Shown piece after piece: positions 33,722 to 42,711 of a stretch of DNA of 64,000 nucleotides; the stretch's first letter is position 1; each line of letters opens with the position of its first letter. The stretch is taken from the NCBI RefSeq assembly GCF_030718995.1, contig NZ_CP132204.1, positions 4,526,001 through 4,590,000 of the forward strand. Reading direction: 5' to 3'. The position numbers and the translations under genes were made by a program. The notes under the pieces were generated by a model. The model made no database searches. It had not been told where the DNA came from and saw nothing but the letters and a program-made list of their open reading frames with translations. The DNA is from Arthrobacter oryzae (GTDB lineage: Bacteria > Actinomycetota > Actinomycetes > Actinomycetales > Micrococcaceae).

Positions 33722-35110
33722 TCAGCGGCTGCCGGCGTCGGCAGGCTTGCGGCGCATTGCGCCGTTTCGCAGCACGACGGCTGCGGCCGCCCCCAGCACG
33801 AACAGCGCCGCTGCCGAGCAGACCGGCACCATAAACGCCGCGGAATACCCCTGGTGCTGCGCCAACTGCCCGGCGACGGAGGAACCCAGGGCGGTGCCGG
33901 CGACGATGCCGCTGGCGAGGGCCGTCATGACGGTTCCCAGGCGTCCGGCAGGGGCTATGGCCCCGCCGATGGCGAACACGGTGACCATCAGCGGCCCCAC
34001 CGGCAGTCCCAGGACCAGCAGGACCAGCACCATGGGGAGCGCTGACGCCGGCAGCAACAAGAGCACCGCCAGGCCGGCCATCAGCACAGCGCTCACCATC
34101 CAGCGTGCCGACAGGGCAAAGCCCTGTGGCCAGTAGGCGACGCTCAGTGCAGCCGCGGCGGAGCTCAGTCCCATCACCGCGTACAGCAACCCGGCAATTT
34201 CCGCGGTGGCGAAGCTGGCTGAGAAGGAGCTCAGGCCGGTCTGGGTTGAACCAAAGAATGTTCCCATGCACACCATGGCCAGGAAGGGCAGCGCCACGGC
34301 AGCCATGCCGGTGCCGTCTGCACCCCTCGGGCCGGCGTCAGAGACGGCGCGCCGGCGCACCCTCAAAGGTACGGCCAGGTGGGTGCGGTGCACGGCGAAC
34401 GCTGGAACCAGGGTGAGCGTCAGGGCCGCGGCGAGGGCCAGCGGGAGCCAGGGCGTGATCAGGCTTGCCAGGATGCCCACCAGCGCAGGGCCGAGCACGA
34501 AGGTCAGCTCATCCGCGGTGCTTTCGTAGGACAATGCCGCGTCCAGATCGCGTGCAGTTCCCGCTTTCCCGGCCCCGGAAGTCAGCGCCATCCAGCGGAC
34601 ACGGGCCAGCGGGCCCACCTGGGGGCAGCTCGCGCCGGCCACGAACGCCGCGGCGAACACGGGCACAGCGGCGGCAAGGTCCTGGGCTGCAGGAACGAGA
34701 TACGCCGTGAGGATCAGGGCCACCACGGCGGCGGTGTTGAAGATGGCGGCGAACAGCAGCACCGGTCGCTGGCCGAGCCGGTCCGCCCACGCGCCGAGGA
34801 CCGGTGCTCCCAGCGCCGAGCCGATGCCCACGGCCCCCGCTGCTGCTCCGCCAACGGCGTACGAACCGGTCACGGCCGTGACGAGAGTCAGGGCGCCCAC
34901 GGTCAGCATGGCCAGCGGAAGCCGGGCGAAGAGCCCCAGCGGAATAAAGCCTTTGCCGGCCAGGAGGGGCAGCCTGGCGTAGCGGCCGCCTGGCCCTGAT
35001 GGAGGGACGGGATTGGCGGTGTGTGCGGCAGCGGTTGCTGCAGTGTGTGCGGCTGTGGTTGCGGCAACGGAGGGTGCGGCGGATGCCTGCGAAGAGGTTG
35101 AGGTGCTCAT
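33722..35110 (-). CDS. MFS-family transporter (drug/sugar-efflux-like)
   Basis: 462 residues. Ala/Thr-rich cytoplasmic lead of about 40 residues with HTA repeats, then 12 hydrophobic helices; loop 2–3 motif GAPVLGAWADRLGQRPVLL marks the major facilitator superfamily. Substrate unknown; efflux is more likely than uptake by general resemblance. ATG 35110 is taken over an in-frame TTG at 35128. A TACAAT box near 35175 could be its -10. Confidence 0.85.
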   Translation of the reverse strand: MSTSTSSQASAAPSVAATTAAHTAATAAAHTANPVPPSGPGGRYARLPLLAGKGFIPLGLFARLPLAMLTVGALTLVTAVTGSYAVGGAAAGAVGIGSALGAPVLGAWADRLGQRPVLLFAAIFNTAAVVALILTAYLVPAAQDLAAAVPVFAAAFVAGASCPQVGPLARVRWMALTSGAGKAGTARDLDAALSYESTADELTFVLGPALVGILASLITPWLPLALAAALTLTLVPAFAVHRTHLAVPLRVRRRAVSDAGPRGADGTGMAAVALPFLAMVCMGTFFGSTQTGLSSFSASFATAEIAGLLYAVMGLSSAAAALSVAYWPQGFALSARWMVSAVLMAGLAVLLLLPASALPMVLVLLVLGLPVGPLMVTVFAIGGAIAPAGRLGTVMTALASGIVAGTALGSSVAGQLAQHQGYSAAFMVPVCSAAALFVLGAAAAVVLRNGAMRRKPADAGSR

Positions 35111-35222
35111 TATTCCGGGTTCACTCAAAGGTGCGCATCGTCCCTCCTCCCGATGCGCGCGACCCGGTAACTGTTCAATTGTAGCCGAGGCAACGTGCGT
35201 CGGGCCGGGCCCAGCGCGGGAA

Positions 35223-38200
35223 TCAGGCCGGGATGTCGTCCGAAATGTGGAGGGTGGAGCCGTTCCGCCCCTTGACCACCTGAAGCTGGGTGCTGATGCG
35301 CTGCTTCATTTCCTGCACATGGCTCACGAGGCCCACCACGCGGCCGCCGTCCCGAAGCCCTTCCAGGGCATCCATCACCTGTTCAAGTGCCTGCTCGTCG
35401 AGGCTCCCGAAGCCCTCGTCCACAAAGAGCGTCTCGATGTCCACTCCGCCGGACTCCTGCTGCACCACGTCCGCGAGGCCCAGCGCCAGGGCCAGCGAGG
35501 CCATGAATGATTCGCCGCCGGACAGCGTGGCCGTATCCCTGCGGTGGCCCGTCCACTGGTCCACAACTTCCAGGCCGAGGCCGGACTTGGCTCCGCGGGC
35601 GGCCTTGGCGTCCGTGTGCTGCAGGGTATAGCGGCCATCGCTCATGCCGACGAGCCGTTCCGAGGCAGCGATGGCCACCTGCTCAAGCCGGGCCGCGAGC
35701 ACGTAGCTGTTCAGGCTCATGCGGTAGGTGTTGTCGCCGGCGCCCCGGGCGGCCTCAGCCACCGCGGTGAGCAGCGCCGCGCGCTCCCGGGGAGCCTTGC
35801 CCGAAGCCGCAAGCCGGGCGTAATCCCCCGCGATCCGGCGGACGGTCAGTACCGACTTCTCCGCGAGTCCCGCCGCGACAACGGCCTGCCTGGCGAGCCG
35901 TTCGGCGGCGGCATCCTCGGCCCGGAGCCGGTCGAGGACAGCGGCCTGCACCGGGCCGTCCGCTTCAAGCTCGCGGGCGGCCAGGACGAGTTCCTCGCTG
36001 GCAAAGAGCTCACCCACGCGGGCGGCCTCATCCTGGCCGGCCCGGATTGCGGCTTCGAGCATGGCTGCATCCGGCTCCGGAAGAAGGACGGACCGCGCCG
36101 CCGCAGCGGATTCGAACCCGGACGCCGGGAGCGCCTCATCCAGCTGCTGGCGGGCGTCTTTGCTCCGCAGTTCGGCCTGCTCGAGGGTGGTCCGGGCGGC
36201 GTCCGTTCGTTCCAGGAGCGCCGTGGAATTCTTGAGGGAGGTGATCCGCTGGCCAAGCGTGGAGTAGCCCGCCCGGAGTTTGCGCAGCGCACCCTCCAAA
36301 GCATCCGCCTGGTCCTGGACCTCCGTGAGCGTGGACTCCGTCTTCGCAATGCTGGAATCGGTGGCTGCCTGCGTGGACTCGGCGGCTGTGATGTGTTCGT
36401 CCAGTTCCGACTGGCGCGCACGGCTGAGAGCGAGGTCCGCAGCAGCCCGGAGTGCCTTGTCCGCTCGTTCCTTCGCCCGGGCGGCGTCCGCGCGGGCTTC
36501 CTCCGGCGGGGTGTCGCCGCCCTGAGCCGCCAAAACGGCAACCTGCTGCCGGGCTTCGGCTAGTTCCTTCTCCAGCGCCGCAAGGACCGCCTCTGCTGCC
36601 TCACAGTCTTCCTGGGCGGCCCGCTCCGCTTCAACGACGGCCAGTGCGGCAGTGGCCGCCGGTGCCGGAGAGGGGTGCCCGGGGCTGCCGCACACGGGGC
36701 AGGGCTCGTCCGGCCGGAGCTGGGAAGCGAGCTCAGCAGCGGCGTTGGCGAGCCGTTCCTCCCTCAGGTCCAGCCACCGCTGGCGATGGTTCTGGTGGTG
36801 GCCCCTGGCCACCAAGTGCCGTTCAGCAACGCCCGAACTGACCCGCGCCGCTGTGGCGTAGCGACCGACGACGGCGACCAGTTCCTCCGCCGCTGCGGCC
36901 TCTTTGGTCCGCAGTCGGGCTTCGGCGGCGAGTTCTTCAAGGGGCTTCACGCCCGCAAGCAGCCCGGCCGCCTCCGCGCGCAGTGCATCAAGGGCGGCTG
37001 CACCGGCCCGCTTCGCCTCATTCAGCTGATCGAGCGTTTGCCCAAGGTCGGTGCGGCGGGCCACCAGCCCGGCGAGTCCGGCCTCGTCCGGCAGCCGTTC
37101 CTCGAGTACGGCGCGGAGGGACCGCAGGCGGCTCAGCTCGCTGCGCAGGACTCCTGCGTCGAAAGATGGCTCGCCCGTGCTGCCGCTGCCTTGACGGCCG
37201 CCGGCCGCCCCGTTGCTGGCAGACAGGGCGGCAAGCTCGGGGTCCAGAAGTACCGCCGCGTGCAGTTCACTGGCTGCCGCGGCCATAGCACGGGCGGCCC
37301 GTCCTTCGGCGTCCTCCGCTTTGTCGACGGCCTGCAGCTGGCCGCCGAGTACTTCGGCCTTGCGGTGCAGGCCAAGCTGCCGGGCCTTGTCCCGGAGTGC
37401 GGGCGCCGCAGCCTCGGCAGCTGATCGCCGCAGTTCCGCCGCGGCGAGCTTCGCCTGCCGGGCCGCACGCGCCGCGGCTGACTCGAGGCGGTGGACAGCC
37501 TCATCCCGCCCTGCTGCCGCCTGGTCTGCCGCGTCCTGTAACATGCCGGCCCTCGCCGCTGCGGTATCCTGCAGCCGATCCAGAAGGTCGTCGGGGTCAT
37601 CGGGCAGTGGCGGGGCGTCCGGCACGTCCTCTTCCGGCGGTATCGCCTCAGACCGCGCCTGCGCCAGCAGAAGGTCCAGCTGGTTGTTGAGGCCGGCCAC
37701 CTCCGTGCGGGCATCCGCGGCCCGCCGGGCGAGTTCCTGTTCAACGGCCTCGAACCGCTGCGTGCCAAACAGGCTTTGAAGCAGTTCCAGCCGATCGGCG
37801 GGCTTGGAGCGGAGGAAAGCAGCGAAGTCGCCCTGGGGCAGCATGACGACCCGGGTGAACTGGTCGCGGTCCATGCCCAGCACTGAACTGATTTCCGCTC
37901 CGGCTTCATCGTTCCGCCCGGACTTTTCGATCCATTGCCCGTTAATGCGTTCCCGAAGGAGGGTATTGGCCTTCTGCTCGGTGAAACCGTTCTTGCCCCT
38001 GGCGCTGGGTCTGTTCCACGCCGGGATCCTGGAGACTTCGAAGTGCCGCCCCTTGGCGGAAAACCCGCAGGTCACGCGGGGTTCGGCGGCGGCCTCGGCG
38101 TGGTCGCTTCGGAGGCGCTTGCCGTCCTGGCGTGCGCCGGGCACCGAGCCGTAAAGGGCGAAGCAGATGGCATCCAGCACGCTCGTCTTACCGGCGCCGG

Positions 38201-38309
38201 TGGCGCCGTTGAGCAGGAACAGCCCATGGGCGCTGAGCCGGTCAAAGTCGATGTGTTCAGTGCCGGCGAAGGGGCCGAACGCGGAAATTTCGAGCCGGTG
38301 GATCCTCAT
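35223..38309 (-). CDS. sbcC: exonuclease subunit SbcC (Rad50-like ATPase)
   Basis: 1028 residues. SMC-like ATPase that with SbcD opens DNA hairpins and trims ends. Walker A GATGAGKT at residues 35–42; long Ala/Glu-rich coiled coils; a zinc hook CPVCGSPGH at about residue 536; and C-terminal signature LSGGESFMASLALALGLADVV plus Walker B TLFVDEGFGSLDEQALEQVM. ATG overlaps the sbcD stop by four bases (ATGA). Typical length and architecture, nothing missing. Confidence 0.97.
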   Translation of the reverse strand: MRIHRLEISAFGPFAGTEHIDFDRLSAHGLFLLNGATGAGKTSVLDAICFALYGSVPGARQDGKRLRSDHAEAAAEPRVTCGFSAKGRHFEVSRIPAWNRPSARGKNGFTEQKANTLLRERINGQWIEKSGRNDEAGAEISSVLGMDRDQFTRVVMLPQGDFAAFLRSKPADRLELLQSLFGTQRFEAVEQELARRAADARTEVAGLNNQLDLLLAQARSEAIPPEEDVPDAPPLPDDPDDLLDRLQDTAAARAGMLQDAADQAAAGRDEAVHRLESAAARAARQAKLAAAELRRSAAEAAAPALRDKARQLGLHRKAEVLGGQLQAVDKAEDAEGRAARAMAAAASELHAAVLLDPELAALSASNGAAGGRQGSGSTGEPSFDAGVLRSELSRLRSLRAVLEERLPDEAGLAGLVARRTDLGQTLDQLNEAKRAGAAALDALRAEAAGLLAGVKPLEELAAEARLRTKEAAAAEELVAVVGRYATAARVSSGVAERHLVARGHHQNHRQRWLDLREERLANAAAELASQLRPDEPCPVCGSPGHPSPAPAATAALAVVEAERAAQEDCEAAEAVLAALEKELAEARQQVAVLAAQGGDTPPEEARADAARAKERADKALRAAADLALSRARQSELDEHITAAESTQAATDSSIAKTESTLTEVQDQADALEGALRKLRAGYSTLGQRITSLKNSTALLERTDAARTTLEQAELRSKDARQQLDEALPASGFESAAAARSVLLPEPDAAMLEAAIRAGQDEAARVGELFASEELVLAARELEADGPVQAAVLDRLRAEDAAAERLARQAVVAAGLAEKSVLTVRRIAGDYARLAASGKAPRERAALLTAVAEAARGAGDNTYRMSLNSYVLAARLEQVAIAASERLVGMSDGRYTLQHTDAKAARGAKSGLGLEVVDQWTGHRRDTATLSGGESFMASLALALGLADVVQQESGGVDIETLFVDEGFGSLDEQALEQVMDALEGLRDGGRVVGLVSHVQEMKQRISTQLQVVKGRNGSTLHISDDIPA

Positions 38310-39478
38310 TGTGACATCTCTTCCAGGCGCACGGCTTCGAGGGCTTCCCGTAAGACAACCGCTTCGGCATCGGCAGTGGTGCGGCCGCGAACGTGCTCCA
38401 GGAAGCCGCAGCAGATGGACAGGTCGTCCTCGGCCTCGGCGAGCCTGCTGCTGTAGCTGGTCCCGGCATCAGGGGCGGCGCCTTCCGGTTCGAAGCCCAG
38501 CACCAGCGTGTCCGGAAAGCGTGCACGCAGTTTGTCCATGGCCTGGGCGGGGCGCTGGCGGTCCGTCAGGGTGATCTGGCAATAGGCTGCCTCAGCCCAG
38601 GCGTATTCTTCGGCTGCAAGGAGGTGATCCAGCGTGCCCCGCAGCACGGCCAGGGCCCGCGGAGCCTTCCAGTGGATTTCCCTGACGTCGGTGATGCCCG
38701 TGGTGTCCGCTTCGACCAGCCAGCCGCCTTTCCGGTGCTTGGCTTCGGAGAAGGAATAAGCCAGGGGCGATCCGGAGTAGCGGACTGCCGGTGACAGCGC
38801 CTGCCGGCCGTGCAGGTGGCCCAGCGCAGCGTAGCTGAAGCCGTCAAAGAGGTCCAGCGGGACGGCGCCGACACCACCGATGCTCAGGTCCCGTTCACTG
38901 TCCGAGCTGATCCCGCCGCTCGCGAAAGTATGCGCGAGCACCACGGAATGTACAGCCCTGTCCTTGGCCCGGGCGCCGACATCGGCACGGATCCTGTCCG
39001 TGGCCGCGCGCGTCACTTCGAAGTGGCTGGCAGGTTCAACGCCCAGCTGCTCCGCGACGAGCCGGGGCTCAAGCCACGGAATGCCGTAGATGGCCAGCAC
39101 CGGGCCGTCCGCCGCCGAGTCCAGCGGAAGCAGCACCGGCACGTCCAGTTCGGCGAGCCGCGTGCGCAGGTGCACTCCGCCGCGTTCGAGCAGCCTTGAG
39201 GCGAAGCCGAGGCGGATGGCGGAGTCGTGGTTTCCGCTGGTGAGGACCACCTGCGCTCCCGCGTCCGTCAGGCGGACCAGGGCATCGTCCAGCAGCCGGA
39301 CCACGTCAACACCGGGGAGGGCGCGATCGTAGACATCGCCGGCAATCAGGACGACGTCCACCTTCTCCGCGCGGACGAATTCGACCAGCTGGTCAATGAA
39401 GTCCTGCTGGGCATCCAGCATGCCGACGCCGTGGAACGACCTGCCCAGGTGCCAATCGGAAGTGTGCAATAACCGCAT
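38306..39478 (-). CDS. sbcD: exonuclease subunit SbcD (Mre11-like nuclease)
   Basis: 390 residues. Calcineurin-like phosphoesterase with all metal motifs: LHTSDWHLGRSF, DVVLIAGDVYDRALPG, LTSGNHDSAIRLGF and VVLAHTFASGG, and the C-terminal part GHLHGRQ. The Mn-dependent nuclease half of SbcCD, which removes hairpins and repairs double-strand breaks. TAACTT (minus strand, 39490–39485) ends six bases before ATG 39478, so transcripts are likely leaderless; sbcC follows with a four-base overlap. Confidence 0.97.
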   Translation of the reverse strand: MRLLHTSDWHLGRSFHGVGMLDAQQDFIDQLVEFVRAEKVDVVLIAGDVYDRALPGVDVVRLLDDALVRLTDAGAQVVLTSGNHDSAIRLGFASRLLERGGVHLRTRLAELDVPVLLPLDSAADGPVLAIYGIPWLEPRLVAEQLGVEPASHFEVTRAATDRIRADVGARAKDRAVHSVVLAHTFASGGISSDSERDLSIGGVGAVPLDLFDGFSYAALGHLHGRQALSPAVRYSGSPLAYSFSEAKHRKGGWLVEADTTGITDVREIHWKAPRALAVLRGTLDHLLAAEEYAWAEAAYCQITLTDRQRPAQAMDKLRARFPDTLVLGFEPEGAAPDAGTSYSSRLAEAEDDLSICCGFLEHVRGRTTADAEAVVLREALEAVRLEEMSQ

Positions 39479-39484
39479 GTTCTT

Positions 39485-39490
39485 AAGTTA
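39485..39490 (-). promoter_or_regulatory. -10 box of leaderless sbcD
   Basis: TAACTT on the minus strand, six bases before ATG 39478. Confidence 0.4.
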
Positions 39491-39537
39491 TCCGCGGGTA
39501 CCGACAGTTTTGCGGGACAGACACGGCAGGGACCGCA

Positions 39538-40497
39538 CTAGCGTCCGCGCTTGCCGTCAAAGAAGTCGCGTGCATCGTCGTCAGGGGAGCTGGCGGCGCC
39601 GTCCTGCGGGGCACCGGCAGTGCCGGCCGCTGCATCGCCGTAAACGTCGTCGTCGGAATTCCCGTCGTCGAGATCGTCGTCGGACCCGAGTTCAGCGTCG
39701 TCGCCGGCGCCGTGCGCCCGGGCCGGCACCGCCGCCGGAGTTTCGGCGAACCCGCGGAACACCAGGCCGGCGATGGCGGCACCTACCAGCGGAGCGACCC
39801 AGAAGAGCCAGAGCTGTTCAAGTGACCAGGAGTTGCTGAAGATAGCCGACGCCGTGGCGCGGGCCGGGTTGAAGGGCGTGTTGCCCACTGCCTGGCCCAG
39901 CTGGAGCAGGACGGCGAGCGTAAGTCCCACGGCGAAGGGCGCGGCGGCTTTGTTGGTGTTGCGGGAAGCCGTGGTGCCCAGGAAGACGGCCACCAGGATG
40001 GCAGCGCCAAGTACTTCCACGAGGAGGACGCCGGCCATGGGCGCCTGGATGATGGAATGCTCGCCAAAGCCGGCTGTCACGGTGTCAAAGGCGGCCCGGG
40101 TGTCTTCGATCTTGGGAACAGTCCGCAGGATTCCGAACAGTGCCAGCGTCCCTGCGATGGCGCCGACCAGCTGCGCACCAAGGTATGCCGCAGCTTCCGC
40201 CAGCCTGATGCGGCCGGCGATGGCGTTGCCCAGGGTCACTGCCGGATTAAAGTGGCCGCCGGAAACGTAGGCGAAGGCGAGCATGGCGGCGGTGACGGCA
40301 AGTCCGGCTGCCAGCGAGGCGGACAGAGGGTTGGACTGGGGAATGGTGAACAGCGGGACGCCAAGCCCGGCAATCACGAGGAACAGGGTTCCGAAGGCCT
40401 CCGCTGACAAACGTGCCACGAGCCCAGGTGTGAAAGCCTCCGGAGCGGCGTGCAAATCGGGACTTGAGGTCTGGCGTGCAGGCACAGGGGAGGTCAT
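39538..40497 (-). CDS. aquaporin / MIP-family channel with acidic C-terminal tail
   Basis: 319 residues. Six helices and both half-helix motifs: GGHFNPAVTLGNAI and NTPFNPARATAS; conserved AEAFGTLFLVIAGLG start. Conducts water and perhaps glycerol. Around residue 250 the channel ends and a 65-residue Asp/Ala-rich tail follows (ELGSDDDLDDGNSDDDVYGD), not found in typical AqpZ (about 230 residues). Residues lining the aromatic/Arg filter were not modelled, so water versus glycerol is open. Gap to the divergent ADP-ribosylglycohydrolase gene is 219 bases with no clear site beyond promoters. Confidence 0.93.
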   Translation of the reverse strand: MTSPVPARQTSSPDLHAAPEAFTPGLVARLSAEAFGTLFLVIAGLGVPLFTIPQSNPLSASLAAGLAVTAAMLAFAYVSGGHFNPAVTLGNAIAGRIRLAEAAAYLGAQLVGAIAGTLALFGILRTVPKIEDTRAAFDTVTAGFGEHSIIQAPMAGVLLVEVLGAAILVAVFLGTTASRNTNKAAAPFAVGLTLAVLLQLGQAVGNTPFNPARATASAIFSNSWSLEQLWLFWVAPLVGAAIAGLVFRGFAETPAAVPARAHGAGDDAELGSDDDLDDGNSDDDVYGDAAAGTAGAPQDGAASSPDDDARDFFDGKRGR

Positions 40498-40716
40498 GTT
40501 CTGGAAATCCTTTGCTTTGTTGCCCGGCCGGCGATTCCGGCGCGTGCGGGCGTCGGTGCGCCCGGCAATGTTCTGTCCGACCTATTCTGCCAACTGAGTC
40601 TGGACGCTTGCTGGATTCGAGCTTAGCGGGCGGCCTGCCCTGGCAGCGACCGGGTTACCTGCCCGGGGACTCCGCCTGTCCGCTCCGGCCACAAGGATCG
40701 GGGTAAATTTACAGTT

Positions 40717-41850
40717 ATGAGCACCGAATCTTCCCCCGGTACGACGCCGACGCCCCAGTCCCGGATCCATGGCTGCCTGCTGGGCGGCGCCCTGGGCGAT
40801 TCCCTCGGCTACGCCGTGGAATTCGATGATATTTCCACCATCCGTGGCCGTTTCGGCCCCGCGGGCCTGCTGGATTTTTCAGCGCTCGACGGCGGCAGCA
40901 ACTTTTCGGACGACACCCAGATGACGCTGTATACGGTGGACGGCCTCGTGGAGGCATTGGAATGGGCGAATGACGGTACTGCTGCCGACGCAAACGCCTG
41001 CGTGTGGCTCGCCTACCTGCGGTGGCTTGCAACGCAGGGGGTGCCGGTTCCGCCATCGGCTCCTGCTCCGCAACCCCGCTGGATAGACGGCCAGGCAGCC
41101 CTCAAGCACCGCCGCGCACCCGGAAATGCCTGCCTCAGCGGCCTGGCCACCGGTGAGATGGGCACCGTGTACCGCCCGGTCAACCCCGAGTCGAAGGGAT
41201 GCGGGACGGTGATGCGTTCGGCGCCGTTCGGGCTCGTTCCGCATATTCCTGCCGAAGCCGTGTACAAGCTGAGCTCGGATGCGGCTTCACTGACCCACGG
41301 CCACCGTTCGGCTCGGCAGAGTGCCGGAACGTTCAGCCTGCTGATCCACGCACTCATGGGCGGGCAAAGCCTCCATGAAGCGGCCGAATACGCGCTCGAC
41401 CATGCGCGGGGACAGGCCGACGCCGAGCCGGCACTCATTGAACGGCTGGAGCGGGCAGTGCAGCTCGCGTCAGTTTCCGGGCCGAAGGCGGCCACCGGCC
41501 GCCTCCTCAGTCCCGAAGACCTGGTGCGGGAGCTTGGAGAGGGCTGGGTTGCCGAGGAAGCACTCGCCATCGCCCTGTACGCGGTCCTCGCCACAGCGGC
41601 CCCGCGGGACACGGCAGCGGAAGCTGCCGGCGTCCTCGCCAGTGCCGCCGGCGTTGCGCACTTCCGCGAGGCCATTGCCCTGGCCGTGAACCACAGCGGA
41701 GACAGCGATTCCACCGGTTCGATCGCCGGGAACATCCTGGGTGCCTACTACGGGGAGGAGGGCCTGCCGGCGGAATGGCTGGAGTCTCTGGAAGCCCCTG
41801 AGGTCATCCGGGAAATGGCCGGTCAGCTGGTGGCGGTTACGATCGCCTGA
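40717..41850 (+). CDS. ADP-ribosylglycohydrolase family protein
   Basis: 377 residues of the DraG/ARH fold, which removes ADP-ribose from proteins or nucleic acids with Mg or Mn. Motifs: GCLLGGALGDSLGYAVEF (N-terminal metal helix), FSDDTQMTLYTVDGL (Asp-Asp metal ligands), SKGCGTVMRSAPFGL, SLTHGHRSARQSAG, and HSGDSDSTGSIAGNILGAYYG (C-terminal Asp metal ligands). All expected metal ligands are present, so it should be active. TAAATT ends seven bases before ATG 40717. Its last 14 bases overlap the convergent DUF4395 gene. Confidence 0.95.
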   Translation: MSTESSPGTTPTPQSRIHGCLLGGALGDSLGYAVEFDDISTIRGRFGPAGLLDFSALDGGSNFSDDTQMTLYTVDGLVEALEWANDGTAADANACVWLAYLRWLATQGVPVPPSAPAPQPRWIDGQAALKHRRAPGNACLSGLATGEMGTVYRPVNPESKGCGTVMRSAPFGLVPHIPAEAVYKLSSDAASLTHGHRSARQSAGTFSLLIHALMGGQSLHEAAEYALDHARGQADAEPALIERLERAVQLASVSGPKAATGRLLSPEDLVRELGEGWVAEEALAIALYAVLATAAPRDTAAEAAGVLASAAGVAHFREAIALAVNHSGDSDSTGSIAGNILGAYYGEEGLPAEWLESLEAPEVIREMAGQLVAVTIA

Positions 41851-42421
41851 GGGTGATGTTGTTGCAGGCTTCGCAGATGTCCTCGGGAATGACTCCGCGG
41901 CGCTGAAGGAAACCGAAGATCACGCACCCCAGGCAGAACCCGGCGAAAGCCTCGAGCGAGGCCGCCAGGACCAGCAGGGCCAGGAGGGTCCAGGCCGCGG
42001 GAGCGAGTCCTGCCGCGAACAGCAGCGCCGCGGCAGTCGAGATGGCCGCTCCGATACCCTGCGCGAAGCGCTTGGGCGGGCCCGGGACCAGCTTGACCCG
42101 GCCCAGGCGAGGCGCCAGGACCTTGACGGAGAGCTGGGCCAGTGGTGAAATCCTGGGGCCGAACAGCACGCGGAGCCAGAAGCCGGCGGCAATGAGGGCA
42201 AGTCCCCAGCCCCAACCCGTCAGCAGCGTGACGGCGGCAAGCACCACCACCAGGCCCGCCGTGATCCGGGCGGCATACTCGTTGACCGGATTGGGGAATT
42301 CGAACAGCTTGCGCCAGTCGACGCCGGCCTGCCTGCCACCCGCCGCCGGTTCAGCACCTGCTGCCGGAATGGAATCAACCGTGGTGACAGTGGCGGAGTC
42401 GGTGACCTGAAGTTTGCCCAT
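41837..42421 (-). CDS. DUF4395 membrane protein with two CxxC motifs
   Basis: 194 residues. After a 37-residue soluble lead, FPNPVNEYAARITAGLVVVLAAV starts the DUF4395 region; about four hydrophobic helices follow, and the C-terminus has FAGFCLGCVIFG and EDICEACNNI, two CxxC pairs suggesting a thiol-redox or metal function in the membrane. TAGCCT (minus strand 42433–42428) ends six bases before ATG 42421. Function otherwise unknown. The stop codon lies inside the 3' end of the convergent ADP-ribosylglycohydrolase gene. Confidence 0.88.
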   Translation of the reverse strand: MGKLQVTDSATVTTVDSIPAAGAEPAAGGRQAGVDWRKLFEFPNPVNEYAARITAGLVVVLAAVTLLTGWGWGLALIAAGFWLRVLFGPRISPLAQLSVKVLAPRLGRVKLVPGPPKRFAQGIGAAISTAAALLFAAGLAPAAWTLLALLVLAASLEAFAGFCLGCVIFGFLQRRGVIPEDICEACNNITLRRS

Positions 42422-42427
42422 GGTGCA

Positions 42428-42433
42428 AGGCTA
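42428..42433 (-). promoter_or_regulatory. -10 box of leaderless DUF4395 gene
   Basis: TAGCCT on the minus strand, six bases before ATG 42421. Confidence 0.4.
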
Positions 42434-42637
42434 GGAGTCCGCCGGCAGCACCGAAAGGATTGTTGCGCCGTATGACCGCGGGCCCGGGAGCGGATCACAG
42501 CGCTGAGAAGGCACCGCGTCGCCCAGTAGCATCCCGCCCAGCGAACCCTTGTCGTCCGGGCCGAGGAATCGGATCTCGCTGCCCTTTGTCCAATCGCCCA
42601 CGAAATAGGAGCCCACTCCGACTTTACTGCCGGCCAC
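42431..42637 (-). pseudogene. possible relic of an SRPBCC/AHSA1-type gene
   Basis: A short frame translates VGSYFVGDWTKGSEIRFLGP then DDKGSLGGMLLG, which resembles the core of SRPBCC (START-like) proteins around their GDW-x-x-GS-x-I-x-F strand, but the N-terminal helix and the long C-terminal helix are absent on both sides. After GGMLLG the reading becomes unrelated. Most simply a decayed fragment; no promoter or ribosome site. The resemblance is short, so confidence is low. Confidence 0.3.
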
Positions 42638-42711
42638 CGGCCCGGGACAGGCTTGCCGTCTTGGCGTCGGGAAGGGCCTTCGTTGTCGGCCCCGCGGAGT
42701 AGGGTACCTCC

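Noticed and set aside
38306..38309. Separate promoter for sbcC
   Set aside because: The genes overlap by ATGA; sbcC is co-translated with sbcD.
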